Below are positions 1 to 8,207 of a DNA stretch of 64,000 nucleotides, one piece after another (position 1 is the stretch's first letter; every line of letters begins with the position of its first letter). Where the stretch lies: contig NZ_JANJUE010000078.1 in NCBI RefSeq assembly GCF_024710765.1, positions 40,589-104,588 on the forward strand, read 5' to 3'. The translations under genes were made by a program, and so were the position numbers. The DNA is from Pseudoxanthomonas sp. (GTDB lineage Bacteria; Pseudomonadota; Gammaproteobacteria; Xanthomonadales; Xanthomonadaceae). The notes beneath the pieces are model-generated. The model did not search any database. It saw nothing but the letters and a program-made list of their open reading frames with translations, and was not told the origin of the DNA.

Positions 1-92
1 GGGACATGGAAAGGCACCCGCTGATAATGGTGCCGCCATTCTAGTTCGGGCGGGTTCCGGTCGCGAGGGTATGGCGGCAGGCCGGCCCTGGC

Positions 93-1205
93 TCAGAGGC
101 TGTCCAGGAAGCCTGCCACCGCCGGCCCGAACCGGGCGAAATCGACCAGGAAGGCGTCATGGCCCTGCGGGGATTCCAATGGCTGGAATTCCGCCCGGGC
201 GCCGCCCAGCGCCAGGCCCTGTGCAATCTGCTCCTGCTGCTGGAGCGGGAACAGGATGTCGGTCACCGCACCGATCGCCAGCGCCCGCTCCACCTGGATC
301 CGGGCCAATCCCTGCAGCGCGTCTCCGTTGGCGTACTCGGCCAGATCGAACCAGTCCATTGAACGGCTGAGATAGAGGTAGCTGTTGGGATCGAAGCGGC
401 GCACGAACCGGCGGGCGTGGCCTTCGAGGTAGCTTTCCACCTGGAATTCGAGCCCGAACGGATCCTCGTCCGGCCGATCCGATTCCAGCCGCACCCGGCC
501 GAAACGGCCATCCCACTCCAGCGCCGAGCGATAGGTGATCACCCCCAGCTTGCGCGCCATGCGCATGCCCGATTCGGGATAGTGATCGTCGTCGTAGTGG
601 CCCTGGTTCCAGGAAGGATCCAGGCGGATGGCCTCGCGCTGCAGGGAGCGGATGGCGATGGAGAAGGGCAACGCCTGGGCACTGCCGGAAATGTTGATGT
701 GGGTGCGTGCGGCGCCGGGATGCAGCAGCAGGTAGGCCAGCGCGGTCATGCCGCCCATCGAGTTGCCGATGATGCAGGCCAGTTGCCCGATGCCCAGCGC
801 CTGCACGACCGCGTGGGCGGCGCGGGCGCCGTCTTCGACCGACAACTCGGGGAAATCCAGTCGGTAGGGTTCGCCGCTGGCGGGATTGACCGAGGCCGGG
901 CCGGTCGAGCCCTTGCAGCTTCCCAGCGAGTTCACGCAGATGACGAACCAGCGACCGGTGTCGATCGGCTTGCCCGGTCCGAGCATCGCTTCCCACCAGC
1001 CGTCCTCGCCGTTGCCTTCGTTGCGCGCGGCGTGCGCGTCCGGGGACAGGCCGGTGACGATCAGGACGGCGTTGTCGCGCGCTGCATTGAGCGTGCCCCA
1101 GGTTTCATAGGCGACGCGCGCGCCGGACAGCGCGCCGCCACGTTTCATCGGAAAGGGCGAGGGCAGCGCGTGGAAGCGCGTGCCGGGCGGGATGAATTCG
1201 GTCAT
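93..1205 (-). CDS. metX: MetX-family O-acyltransferase (homoserine/serine O-succinyl- or acetyltransferase), alpha/beta hydrolase fold
   Basis: 370 aa; GNSMGGMTAL nucleophile elbow, ...SPQGHDAFLVD C-terminal Asp/His region typical of MetX. Confidence 0.93.
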   Translation of the reverse strand: MTEFIPPGTRFHALPSPFPMKRGGALSGARVAYETWGTLNAARDNAVLIVTGLSPDAHAARNEGNGEDGWWEAMLGPGKPIDTGRWFVICVNSLGSCKGSTGPASVNPASGEPYRLDFPELSVEDGARAAHAVVQALGIGQLACIIGNSMGGMTALAYLLLHPGAARTHINISGSAQALPFSIAIRSLQREAIRLDPSWNQGHYDDDHYPESGMRMARKLGVITYRSALEWDGRFGRVRLESDRPDEDPFGLEFQVESYLEGHARRFVRRFDPNSYLYLSRSMDWFDLAEYANGDALQGLARIQVERALAIGAVTDILFPLQQQEQIAQGLALGGARAEFQPLESPQGHDAFLVDFARFGPAVAGFLDSL

Positions 1206-1248
1206 CCCGCAAGTTTAGCCTGCGACCGCCGGCCGGAGCCGGCCGCGC

Positions 1249-2277
1249 TCATTCCACCACGCGCTGGATCCGCAGCGAATAGGCCTGGGCCGAACCCACC
1301 TCGGCCGGCACCATGACCGCCTCCAGATCGCCCGCCTTGGCCATCACGTCGCCGGCGCGGGAGACGCGCGCGCCCAGTTCGACCTTGGGCACCTGCGACA
1401 GCTTGAGCGTCGGCATGGGGCTGTCGCCATCGCCCAGTTCCAGGGTGATCGGAAAGGACGATGCCGGCACCCGCCTGGCGGCCACCGGCATCGGCGGTCC
1501 ACCGGCCTGGCGGGCGAACACGAACAGGGTCTCGCCACCGGCCAGCCGCGACTTGAGCTCCGGGGCGATGTCCACGCTGACCTTCAGCAGCGGCTTGCCG
1601 GTGGCTGCCACGGGAGCGGGCGTGGCGGGCTCCGGCAGCGCCTCCAGGCCGGCCTCGGCGCGGGCCTGGTTGATCTGGGTGCGCAGGGTGGCGGCGGTGC
1701 CGCCGTCGACCTGGGCCAGCAGCGGTTCCCAGGTGCGCGCGGCTTCGGCCGGCTGGCCCTGCTGGCGCTGCGACACGCCGAGGAACCAGCGTGCGCGCTG
1801 GTGTTGGGGTTCGATCGCCAGGGCGCGCTGCAGCAGGCCGACGGCCTGGGCATCGAGCTGCTTGTCCGGTGCCGCGTACAGCCGCGCCTGGGCGTTCTCG
1901 ACCAGCAGGTTGGCATCGTCCGGCGCCAGTTTCAGCGCGGTCTCGAACGCGGTGCGCGCTTCGGTGTAACGCTCCAGGCTCAGGTAGGAGCGCCCCAGCA
2001 GGCGCCAGCCTTCCGGCTCGTTGGGATTGCGCTTGAGTTCGGCCTCGAGCTGCTTGACGGCTTCGTCCAGGCTGGCGGGCGCCGCCGCGGCCGGCATCGT
2101 CGCGGGCATCTCGATCGCCGCCGGTGTGCCGAGCAGGCGGTACAGCGCGAGCGCGCCGATGCCCAGGGTGGCCACGGCGCCGATGAACAGGCGACGCGAG
2201 GAGTGCCACAACGGCCACAGCACGCCCACCAGGACGAGCAGGGTCAACAGTGATGCGATGGCGGAAAAGACGGTCAT
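1249..2277 (-). CDS. ccmI: c-type cytochrome biogenesis protein CcmI (TPR)
   Basis: Start MTVFSAIASLLTLLVLVGVLWPLW with ATGA overlap to ccmH stop; TPR repeats; position after ccmH. Confidence 0.88.
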   Translation of the reverse strand: MTVFSAIASLLTLLVLVGVLWPLWHSSRRLFIGAVATLGIGALALYRLLGTPAAIEMPATMPAAAAPASLDEAVKQLEAELKRNPNEPEGWRLLGRSYLSLERYTEARTAFETALKLAPDDANLLVENAQARLYAAPDKQLDAQAVGLLQRALAIEPQHQRARWFLGVSQRQQGQPAEAARTWEPLLAQVDGGTAATLRTQINQARAEAGLEALPEPATPAPVAATGKPLLKVSVDIAPELKSRLAGGETLFVFARQAGGPPMPVAARRVPASSFPITLELGDGDSPMPTLKLSQVPKVELGARVSRAGDVMAKAGDLEAVMVPAEVGSAQAYSLRIQRVVE

Positions 2278-2732
2278 CACCACTCCTGGTTGTCGTCGGC
2301 TTCGGCGACGTCGCGTCCGCCGCTCCTGCGCCTGACGATGCGAAGGACGATCACGCCGCCGGCCAGCACCAGCACGGCCGGGCCGAACCAGAGCAACCAG
2401 GTGCCGGGCGAGACTTCCGGCTTGTACAGCACGAACTCGCCATAGCGATCCACCAGGAACCGCTTGATCTCCGGATCCGACCTGCCCTGGCGCATCAGGT
2501 CCAGCACTTCGCGACGCAGGTCGTGGGCGATCTGCGCGTTGGAATCGGCCAGCGACTGGTTCTGGCACATCACGCAGCGCAGTTCGGCGGTGAGCCGGTG
2601 GAAACGGGTTTCCTCGGCGTCGTCGCGGAACTGCAGCGGGGTGGGATCGCTGGCCTGGGCAAACACGGGGCCGGCGAGGCCCAGCAGCAATGCCAGCAGC
2701 AGCGTGCGCAGGTGGAGGGGCAGGGCGTTCAT
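2277..2732 (-). CDS. ccmH: cytochrome c-type biogenesis protein CcmH
   Basis: LRCVMCQNQSLADSNAQIAHDLRREV motif; TM helix; operon position. Confidence 0.96.
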   Translation of the reverse strand: MNALPLHLRTLLLALLLGLAGPVFAQASDPTPLQFRDDAEETRFHRLTAELRCVMCQNQSLADSNAQIAHDLRREVLDLMRQGRSDPEIKRFLVDRYGEFVLYKPEVSPGTWLLWFGPAVLVLAGGVIVLRIVRRRSGGRDVAEADDNQEW

Positions 2733-3322
2733 CGCTGCGCTTCCGCCTTTTCCAGCGCCGGCAGCAGTTCGTTGGCGATGATCTCGTCGGTCACCGCGCC
2801 CACGTGCTTCCAGCGCACGATGCCCTTGCCGTCAACCAGGAAGGTTTCCGGCGCGCCGTAGATGCCCCAGTCGATCGCGGCGCGACCATCCTCGTCGGCG
2901 ATCACCAGCATGTACGGATTGCCGAACTGCTCGAGCCAGCGCAGCGCTTCGCCGCGTTCGTCCTTGAGGTTGTAGCCGATGAAGCGCACGCGCTTGGTCA
3001 ATGCGAACTTGGTCAACACCGGATGCTCGACCCGGCATTCCGGGCACCAGCTGCCCCAGACGTTCATCACGTAGGGCGCGCCGGCCAGGTCGGCGTTGTC
3101 CACCCGGGTCGCCGGGTCGTGCAGCAGCGGCAGATCGAAGGCGGGCGCCGGCTTGCCGATCAGCGGCGAGGGCAGGGATTCCCGATCCGCGCGGCCGGAC
3201 TGCTTGACGCCGTAGGCCAGCAGGCCCATCAGGCCGACGAAGAACAGGCCGATGATGACCGCGGCGAACACCAACGCGCCGCGCGACTTGTTCTGGCCGG
3301 GAGTCTCGGAAGGGGTATTCAT
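2729..3322 (-). CDS. ccmG: thiol:disulfide interchange protein CcmG/DsbE
   Basis: Thioredoxin-like WGSWCPECRVEHP active site, N-terminal TM, overlaps ccmF and ccmH. Confidence 0.95.
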   Translation of the reverse strand: MNTPSETPGQNKSRGALVFAAVIIGLFFVGLMGLLAYGVKQSGRADRESLPSPLIGKPAPAFDLPLLHDPATRVDNADLAGAPYVMNVWGSWCPECRVEHPVLTKFALTKRVRFIGYNLKDERGEALRWLEQFGNPYMLVIADEDGRAAIDWGIYGAPETFLVDGKGIVRWKHVGAVTDEIIANELLPALEKAEAQR

Positions 3323-5253
3323 GCCGGTTGTGCCTCGGATTTTGGCGCTTCGGGTTTGCGGCGGAAACGCCGGTCGGTGGCGGTGACGAAGGCGCCCAGC
3401 GCCATCAGCAGGGCACCCAGCCAGATCCAGCGCACGAAGGGCTTGATGTGCACACGCACCGCCCAGGCGCCGTCGCCCAGCGATTCACCCAGGGCCACGT
3501 AGACATCGCCGGACAGGCTGGGACGGATGCCGGCCTCGGTCATCACCTGGCCGCCGCTGGCATAGGCACGCTTTTCGGGATGCAACAGCACCAGCGGGGT
3601 ATCGCCGCGCAGCACCTGCACATGGCCCCGGTCGGACAGGTAGTTGGGACCACGGGTCTCGTCCACGCCCTCGAAGCGGAAGCCGTAGCCGGCCAGCTCG
3701 ATGGTCTGGCCCGGCTTCATCGCCAGTTCGCGCTGCACGTTCTGGGCTTCCACCAGCAGCGCGCCAATCAGGAACACGGCGATGCCGAAGTGCGCCAGCA
3801 CCATGCCCAGCATCTCCGGGGTGAACTTGCCGTTGGCACGCAACCGGGTCCATACGAAGCGCAGCGTGCCCAGTGCCACCCATGCGCCGCCGGCGACACC
3901 GGCCGCGGTCTTCAGCGGTCCCTGCGGCGCCAGGAAGTAAGCGACCGCGCCCAGCACCAGCGCCGCCACCAGCCACGGCACCAGCATCGCCAGCGGCTTG
4001 CGTGGCTGGTCCTTCTGCCATTTGGTCAATGGACCGAACGGCACCAGCATCACCAGCGGGGTCATCAGCACCACGAACAGCAGGCCGAAGTAGGGCGGCC
4101 CCACCGAAATCTTGCCCAGCTCCAGCGCATCGGCGAGCAGCGGATACAGGGTACCCAGCAGGACCATGCCGCAGGCCGCGGCCAGCAGCACGTTGTTGGC
4201 CAGCAGCAGGGTTTCGCGCGAACTGGCGACGAACGCGCCGCCGGCGATGCGCGGCGCGCGCAGCACGTAAAGCACCAGCGAACCGCCGACCACCGCGCCC
4301 AGGAAGATCAGGATGAACACGCCGCGCGAGGGATCCGCGGCGAAGGCATGCACGCTGGTCAGCACGCCCGAGCGCACCAGGAAGGTGCCCAGCAGCGACA
4401 GCGAGAAGGCGGCGATCGCCAGCAGCAGGGTCCAGCCACCGAAGCTGCCACGCTTCTCGGTGACGGCCTGGGAGTGCAGCAATGCCGCGCCGGCCAGCCA
4501 CGGCATGAAACTGGCGTTTTCGACCGGATCCCAGAACCACCAGCCGCCCCACCCCAGTTCGTAATACGCCCACCAGCTGCCCAGCGCGATGCCCAGCGTC
4601 AGGAACGCCCAGGCCACGTTGGTCCAGGGACGGGTCCAGCGCAGCCAGCGGGCATCGATATGGCCATCCAGCAGCGCGGCGATCGCGAACGCGAACGGCA
4701 CCACGAAACCCACGTAGCCGGTATAGAGCATCGGCGGATGGATGATCAGGCCCGGATCCTGCAGCAGCGGATTCAGGTCGCGGCCTTCCAGCGGCGCGGG
4801 CAGGAGCCGCGCGAACGGATTGGAGGTGAAGATCAGGAAGGCCAGGAAGCCGACGCTGATCACGCCCATCACGCCGAGCACGCGCGCGACCACCTCCTCC
4901 GGCAGGTGGCGCGAGAATTCGGCGACCGCCGCGGTCCAGATGCCCAGCACCAGCACCCACAGCAGCAGCGAGCCTTCGTGCGCACCCCACACCGCGGAGT
5001 ACCGGTACATCATCGGCAACAGCGAATTGGAATTTTCGGCCACGTACTTGACCGAGAAGTCCTGGGTGACGAAGGCCACGGTGAGGATGACGAACGCCGC
5101 TAGCAACAGGAACAGCTGGCCATAGGCCGCCGGACGCGCCACGGCCATCCACGCGGCCTTGCCGCGATGCGCGCCGGCCAGCGGCAGGAGCGCCTGCAGC
5201 AGCGACACCAGCAGCGCCAGGATCAGGGTGATTTGACCGAGTTCAGGCAGCAT
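3319..5253 (-). CDS. ccmF: heme lyase CcmF
   Basis: 644 aa polytopic protein with WGGWWFWDPVENASFMPWL WWD motif. Confidence 0.97.
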   Translation of the reverse strand: MLPELGQITLILALLVSLLQALLPLAGAHRGKAAWMAVARPAAYGQLFLLLAAFVILTVAFVTQDFSVKYVAENSNSLLPMMYRYSAVWGAHEGSLLLWVLVLGIWTAAVAEFSRHLPEEVVARVLGVMGVISVGFLAFLIFTSNPFARLLPAPLEGRDLNPLLQDPGLIIHPPMLYTGYVGFVVPFAFAIAALLDGHIDARWLRWTRPWTNVAWAFLTLGIALGSWWAYYELGWGGWWFWDPVENASFMPWLAGAALLHSQAVTEKRGSFGGWTLLLAIAAFSLSLLGTFLVRSGVLTSVHAFAADPSRGVFILIFLGAVVGGSLVLYVLRAPRIAGGAFVASSRETLLLANNVLLAAACGMVLLGTLYPLLADALELGKISVGPPYFGLLFVVLMTPLVMLVPFGPLTKWQKDQPRKPLAMLVPWLVAALVLGAVAYFLAPQGPLKTAAGVAGGAWVALGTLRFVWTRLRANGKFTPEMLGMVLAHFGIAVFLIGALLVEAQNVQRELAMKPGQTIELAGYGFRFEGVDETRGPNYLSDRGHVQVLRGDTPLVLLHPEKRAYASGGQVMTEAGIRPSLSGDVYVALGESLGDGAWAVRVHIKPFVRWIWLGALLMALGAFVTATDRRFRRKPEAPKSEAQPA

Positions 5254-5360
5254 GGCTCAGCGGCGTCCGGAAGGGGGAAGGGGGATGCCCGCAGCCGCGG
5301 CTGCAACGCGATGATGGAAACGCACGCGCGGATGCGCGGCCTGGCGAAGCGCGCGTTGGC

Positions 5361-5828
5361 TCAATTCGCCGACTCCGCCGCGGGCACGGCCGGCACGTCG
5401 TGCTTCTGGTGCGCCTTGCCCATCTTGTCGGCCACTTCCTTGGGCATGTAGGTCTCGTCGTGCTTGGCCAGCACATCCTCGGCCACGAACACGCCGTCCT
5501 TCATCGAGCCGGTCGCCACCACCGCCTGGCCTTCGCGGAACAGGTCCGGGAGGATGCGGTCGTAGACCACCGGCAACTGCGCATCGCCGTCGGTGACCCG
5601 GAAATGGGCCTGCAGGGATCCGGTTTCGCGCCGGAACGACCCCTTCTCGACCATGCCGCCCAGGCGGAAGCGCGCATGCTCGCCGGCTTCGCCACGCAGC
5701 ACTTCGGCCGGCGTGTACAGGTAGGCGACGTTGCGTTGCAGGGCCATCGCGATCAGCGAGGCGGCGATGCCGGCGGCGAGCACCAGCAGCAGCACCCAGA
5801 TCAGGCGGCGGCGACGGACGGGATTCAT
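5361..5828 (-). CDS. ccmE: cytochrome c maturation heme chaperone CcmE
   Basis: [15 protein letters not shown] start; conserved [13 protein letters not shown] heme-binding His motif. Confidence 0.96.
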   Translation of the reverse strand: MNPVRRRRLIWVLLLVLAAGIAASLIAMALQRNVAYLYTPAEVLRGEAGEHARFRLGGMVEKGSFRRETGSLQAHFRVTDGDAQLPVVYDRILPDLFREGQAVVATGSMKDGVFVAEDVLAKHDETYMPKEVADKMGKAHQKHDVPAVPAAESAN

Positions 5829-5996
5829 CGGTTCAACTCCAGCGGCGAGGGCGCGGCGGCGCGGGCTTCGCGCGCGGCGCGCAGGCGGGCGGCGCGCAAC
5901 TCGCGGCGGATCTGCAGGCGCGGGGCGACAAAATCCCACAGCAGCACGATGGCGAACACGGCGTACGCGCCGACGACATAGGACAGGTAGTTCATG
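5825..5996 (-). CDS. ccmD: heme exporter protein CcmD
   Basis: Small single-TM protein [28 protein letters not shown]..., overlaps ccmE start by 4 nt. Confidence 0.88.
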
Positions 5997-6741
5997 GTTT
6001 GGTTCCGGCCAGTCGCGCGACCCAGTCCTTGCCGGCCTCGCGGCGGAGATTGTCCGCGCGGGCCCGGGCCAGCAGCGAGCCGGCGAACCAGAACTTGGTG
6101 GCCGCCACCATCAGCCACAGCGGCAGCATCATGCTCGGATCCATCCGCGAGCCGCCCATCAGGCTGATGGTCTGGCCCTGGTGCAGCGAATTCCACCACA
6201 CCACCGAGTAGCGGATGATCGGCAGCAGCGCCACGCCGACGATCGACAGCAGGCCGGCCGCGCGCGCGGCGGCGCGGCGATCATCGATGGCGTTGTACAG
6301 GCCCATCACGCCCAGGTACAGGAACAGCAGGATCAGCTCGGTGGTCAGGCGCGGATCCCAGTCCCACCATGTCCCCCACATCGGCTTGCCCCAGATGGAG
6401 CCGGTCGCCAGGGTGATGACGGTGAAGCCGGCGCCGATCGGCGCGCAGGCCATGGCCAGGATCTCGCACAGCTTGATCCGCCAGATCAGCGCGATGGCCG
6501 CATAGAACGCCATCAGGCCGAACACGAACAGGCTCATCCAGGCCGACGGCACGTGGATGTAGAGGATGCGGAAGCTGTCGCTCTGCTGGTAGTCGGCCGG
6601 CACCACGAACAGCGCCTGCCATAGGCCGAAGCCGAACAGCACCATCGCCGCCAGGTAGCACCAGGGCGTCCAGCGGGCGGCGAAGCGATCGAAATAGGGC
6701 GGCGAACCGAGTTGGTGGAACCAGCGGACGAGGGGATTCAT
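5992..6741 (-). CDS. ccmC: heme exporter/ABC permease CcmC
   Basis: [20 protein letters not shown] start; [23 protein letters not shown] tryptophan-rich motif. Confidence 0.97.
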   Translation of the reverse strand: MNPLVRWFHQLGSPPYFDRFAARWTPWCYLAAMVLFGFGLWQALFVVPADYQQSDSFRILYIHVPSAWMSLFVFGLMAFYAAIALIWRIKLCEILAMACAPIGAGFTVITLATGSIWGKPMWGTWWDWDPRLTTELILLFLYLGVMGLYNAIDDRRAAARAAGLLSIVGVALLPIIRYSVVWWNSLHQGQTISLMGGSRMDPSMMLPLWLMVAATKFWFAGSLLARARADNLRREAGKDWVARLAGTKP

Positions 6742-6871
6742 GGAAGGTGTTTCATCGCTCGCGGTCGATGGAGCGTACCTCCCTGGCACGCTCCGCAGCT
6801 CTGTTCTGTGAAATCACCCCATTTTCCCAGACTTGGGGCCGCCGCGCCAACCGCGCGGGGCCCCGCTGGTC

Positions 6872-6885
6872 TTGACCCGGGTCAA
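6872..6885. promoter_or_regulatory. FNR/ANR-like palindrome TTGAC-CCGG-GTCAA upstream of ccmC, overlapping azurin stop
   Basis: Perfect 14-nt dyad (16 nt with flanking C/G), TTGAY-N4-RTCAA pattern, centred about 137 nt upstream of ccmC start. Confidence 0.4.
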
Positions 6886-7331
6886 GGCTTGAGGGTCAGG
6901 GTGCCCTTCATCAGCGCGGAATGGCCGGGAAAGCTGCAGAAGAACGAGAACGGGCCGCCGGCCAGCTTGGCGACCGGAATCTGGACCGAGGTGCTTTCGC
7001 CGCCGCCGACCACCTTGCTGTGGGCGATGACGCGGGTGTCGCCGGCCTTGATGTAGTCGGCCGCCAGGCCCGCCTTGATGCCGTCCGTATCGATGCCGGC
7101 GATGTCGGCGGTCTTGGCGATGACGACGTTGTGGCCCATCACGTTCCTGGCCAGTTTGCCGGTGTGCTTGAGGTTGATGGTGAAGGTCTTGCAGCTCTTG
7201 CTGACGTCGATGTTGGCCAGGTTGTACTTCATGGCGTCGTTGCCTTCCAGGTCCACCGAACAGGTGGCGGCGCGGGCGGCCAGCGGCGAGGCGGACAGGG
7301 CGAGCACGGCAAGCAGGGCGAGGCGGTTCAT
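6882..7331 (-). CDS. azu: azurin (type I blue copper protein)
   Basis: 149 aa with signal peptide; MGHNVV His, [14 protein letters not shown] Cys/His/Met copper ligands. Confidence 0.97.
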   Translation of the reverse strand: MNRLALLAVLALSASPLAARAATCSVDLEGNDAMKYNLANIDVSKSCKTFTINLKHTGKLARNVMGHNVVIAKTADIAGIDTDGIKAGLAADYIKAGDTRVIAHSKVVGGGESTSVQIPVAKLAGGPFSFFCSFPGHSALMKGTLTLKP

Positions 7332-7394
7332 GGCGATTCTCCGGAACGTGGGGGTTGAATTATGTAGGGTTGAATTGAACGGGAGATGGCCGGG

Positions 7395-8207
7395 TCAGGG
7401 GCCCTGTGCGGCCAGCCAGGCCGACAGGGCGGAAATGCTGTCGTCGTCCAGCCGCTGGCCGACGCCCGCCATCACGAAATCGTTGGTGGAATGATGAAGC
7501 TGCCCGGTGCGGAAGGCGTTGAGGCGCAGTTGCAGGTATATCGCATTCTGGCCGCGCAGCGCGGGATACGCAGCCCAGGGCGCATGGCCTTCCCGATCCA
7601 CCCGCGAAGCGAGCGGGTGGCCGCCGGCATCGGCACCATGACAGCCCTGGCAGGGGGGCAGTCCCTTGCCGGGTTCGCCTTCCATGAACAATTGCCGGCC
7701 CCGTTCCAGCAGGGCCGCATCCGGCGCCGGCGCTTCTTCCTGCGCGAGCGCGCGGCCGGCCGGCAGGCTGGCGTAGTAGAGCGCGAGGTCGCGCATGTCC
7801 TGATCGCCCAGACTGGCGGCCAGCGGTGTCATCGCCGATTCCGGCATCGCGCCGCTCTGGTACTCCACCAGTTCCCAGTACAGGTAATCCGCGCGCTGGC
7901 CCGCCAGGTTGGGGAAGTTCGGCGCGATCGAGATGCCTGCGGCGCCGTGGCAGGCGGCGCAGAGCTCGGACTTGGCTTTTCCGGCGGCGGCATCGCCTTG
8001 CAGGAGCGTGATCCGGCGCAGGTCCCGGTAGCCCGGTCCGGGACCCGCTGATGCGGCGGCGGCGATGGCTTCTTCGCCTGGTTCCGATGCGGGAGCGGGC
8101 TCCTGCGACGACGCGGGATCCTGCGCGGCGGCGGGTTCATCCGCACCGGCCAGGCTTGCGCCCAGCACCATCGCGACGGCGAATGCGAGCATGCCGAAGG
8201 TCTTCAC
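7395..8207 (-). CDS. diheme c-type cytochrome (cytochrome c4-like)
   Basis: Signal peptide; two CxxCH motifs (CAACH, CQGCH) in two homologous halves; P/A/E-rich linker after signal peptide. Confidence 0.92.
   Translation of the reverse strand: MKTFGMLAFAVAMVLGASLAGADEPAAAQDPASSQEPAPASEPGEEAIAAAASAGPGPGYRDLRRITLLQGDAAAGKAKSELCAACHGAAGISIAPNFPNLAGQRADYLYWELVEYQSGAMPESAMTPLAASLGDQDMRDLALYYASLPAGRALAQEEAPAPDAALLERGRQLFMEGEPGKGLPPCQGCHGADAGGHPLASRVDREGHAPWAAYPALRGQNAIYLQLRLNAFRTGQLHHSTNDFVMAGVGQRLDDDSISALSAWLAAQGP

Noticed and set aside
1206-1248. SAM/methionine riboswitch or attenuator upstream of metX
   Set aside because: Gap is only 43 nt with a single GCCGGC hairpin; too short for a known SAM riboswitch.
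3328-5103. 591-aa plus-strand ORF (Gln/His/Arg-rich)
   Set aside because: Antisense to ccmF; composition is the typical high-GC shadow-frame artefact, no recognisable domain.
7340-7380. Direct repeat gggttgaatt ... gggttgaatt upstream of azurin
   Set aside because: Short, partial repeat; no clear regulatory motif beyond chance.
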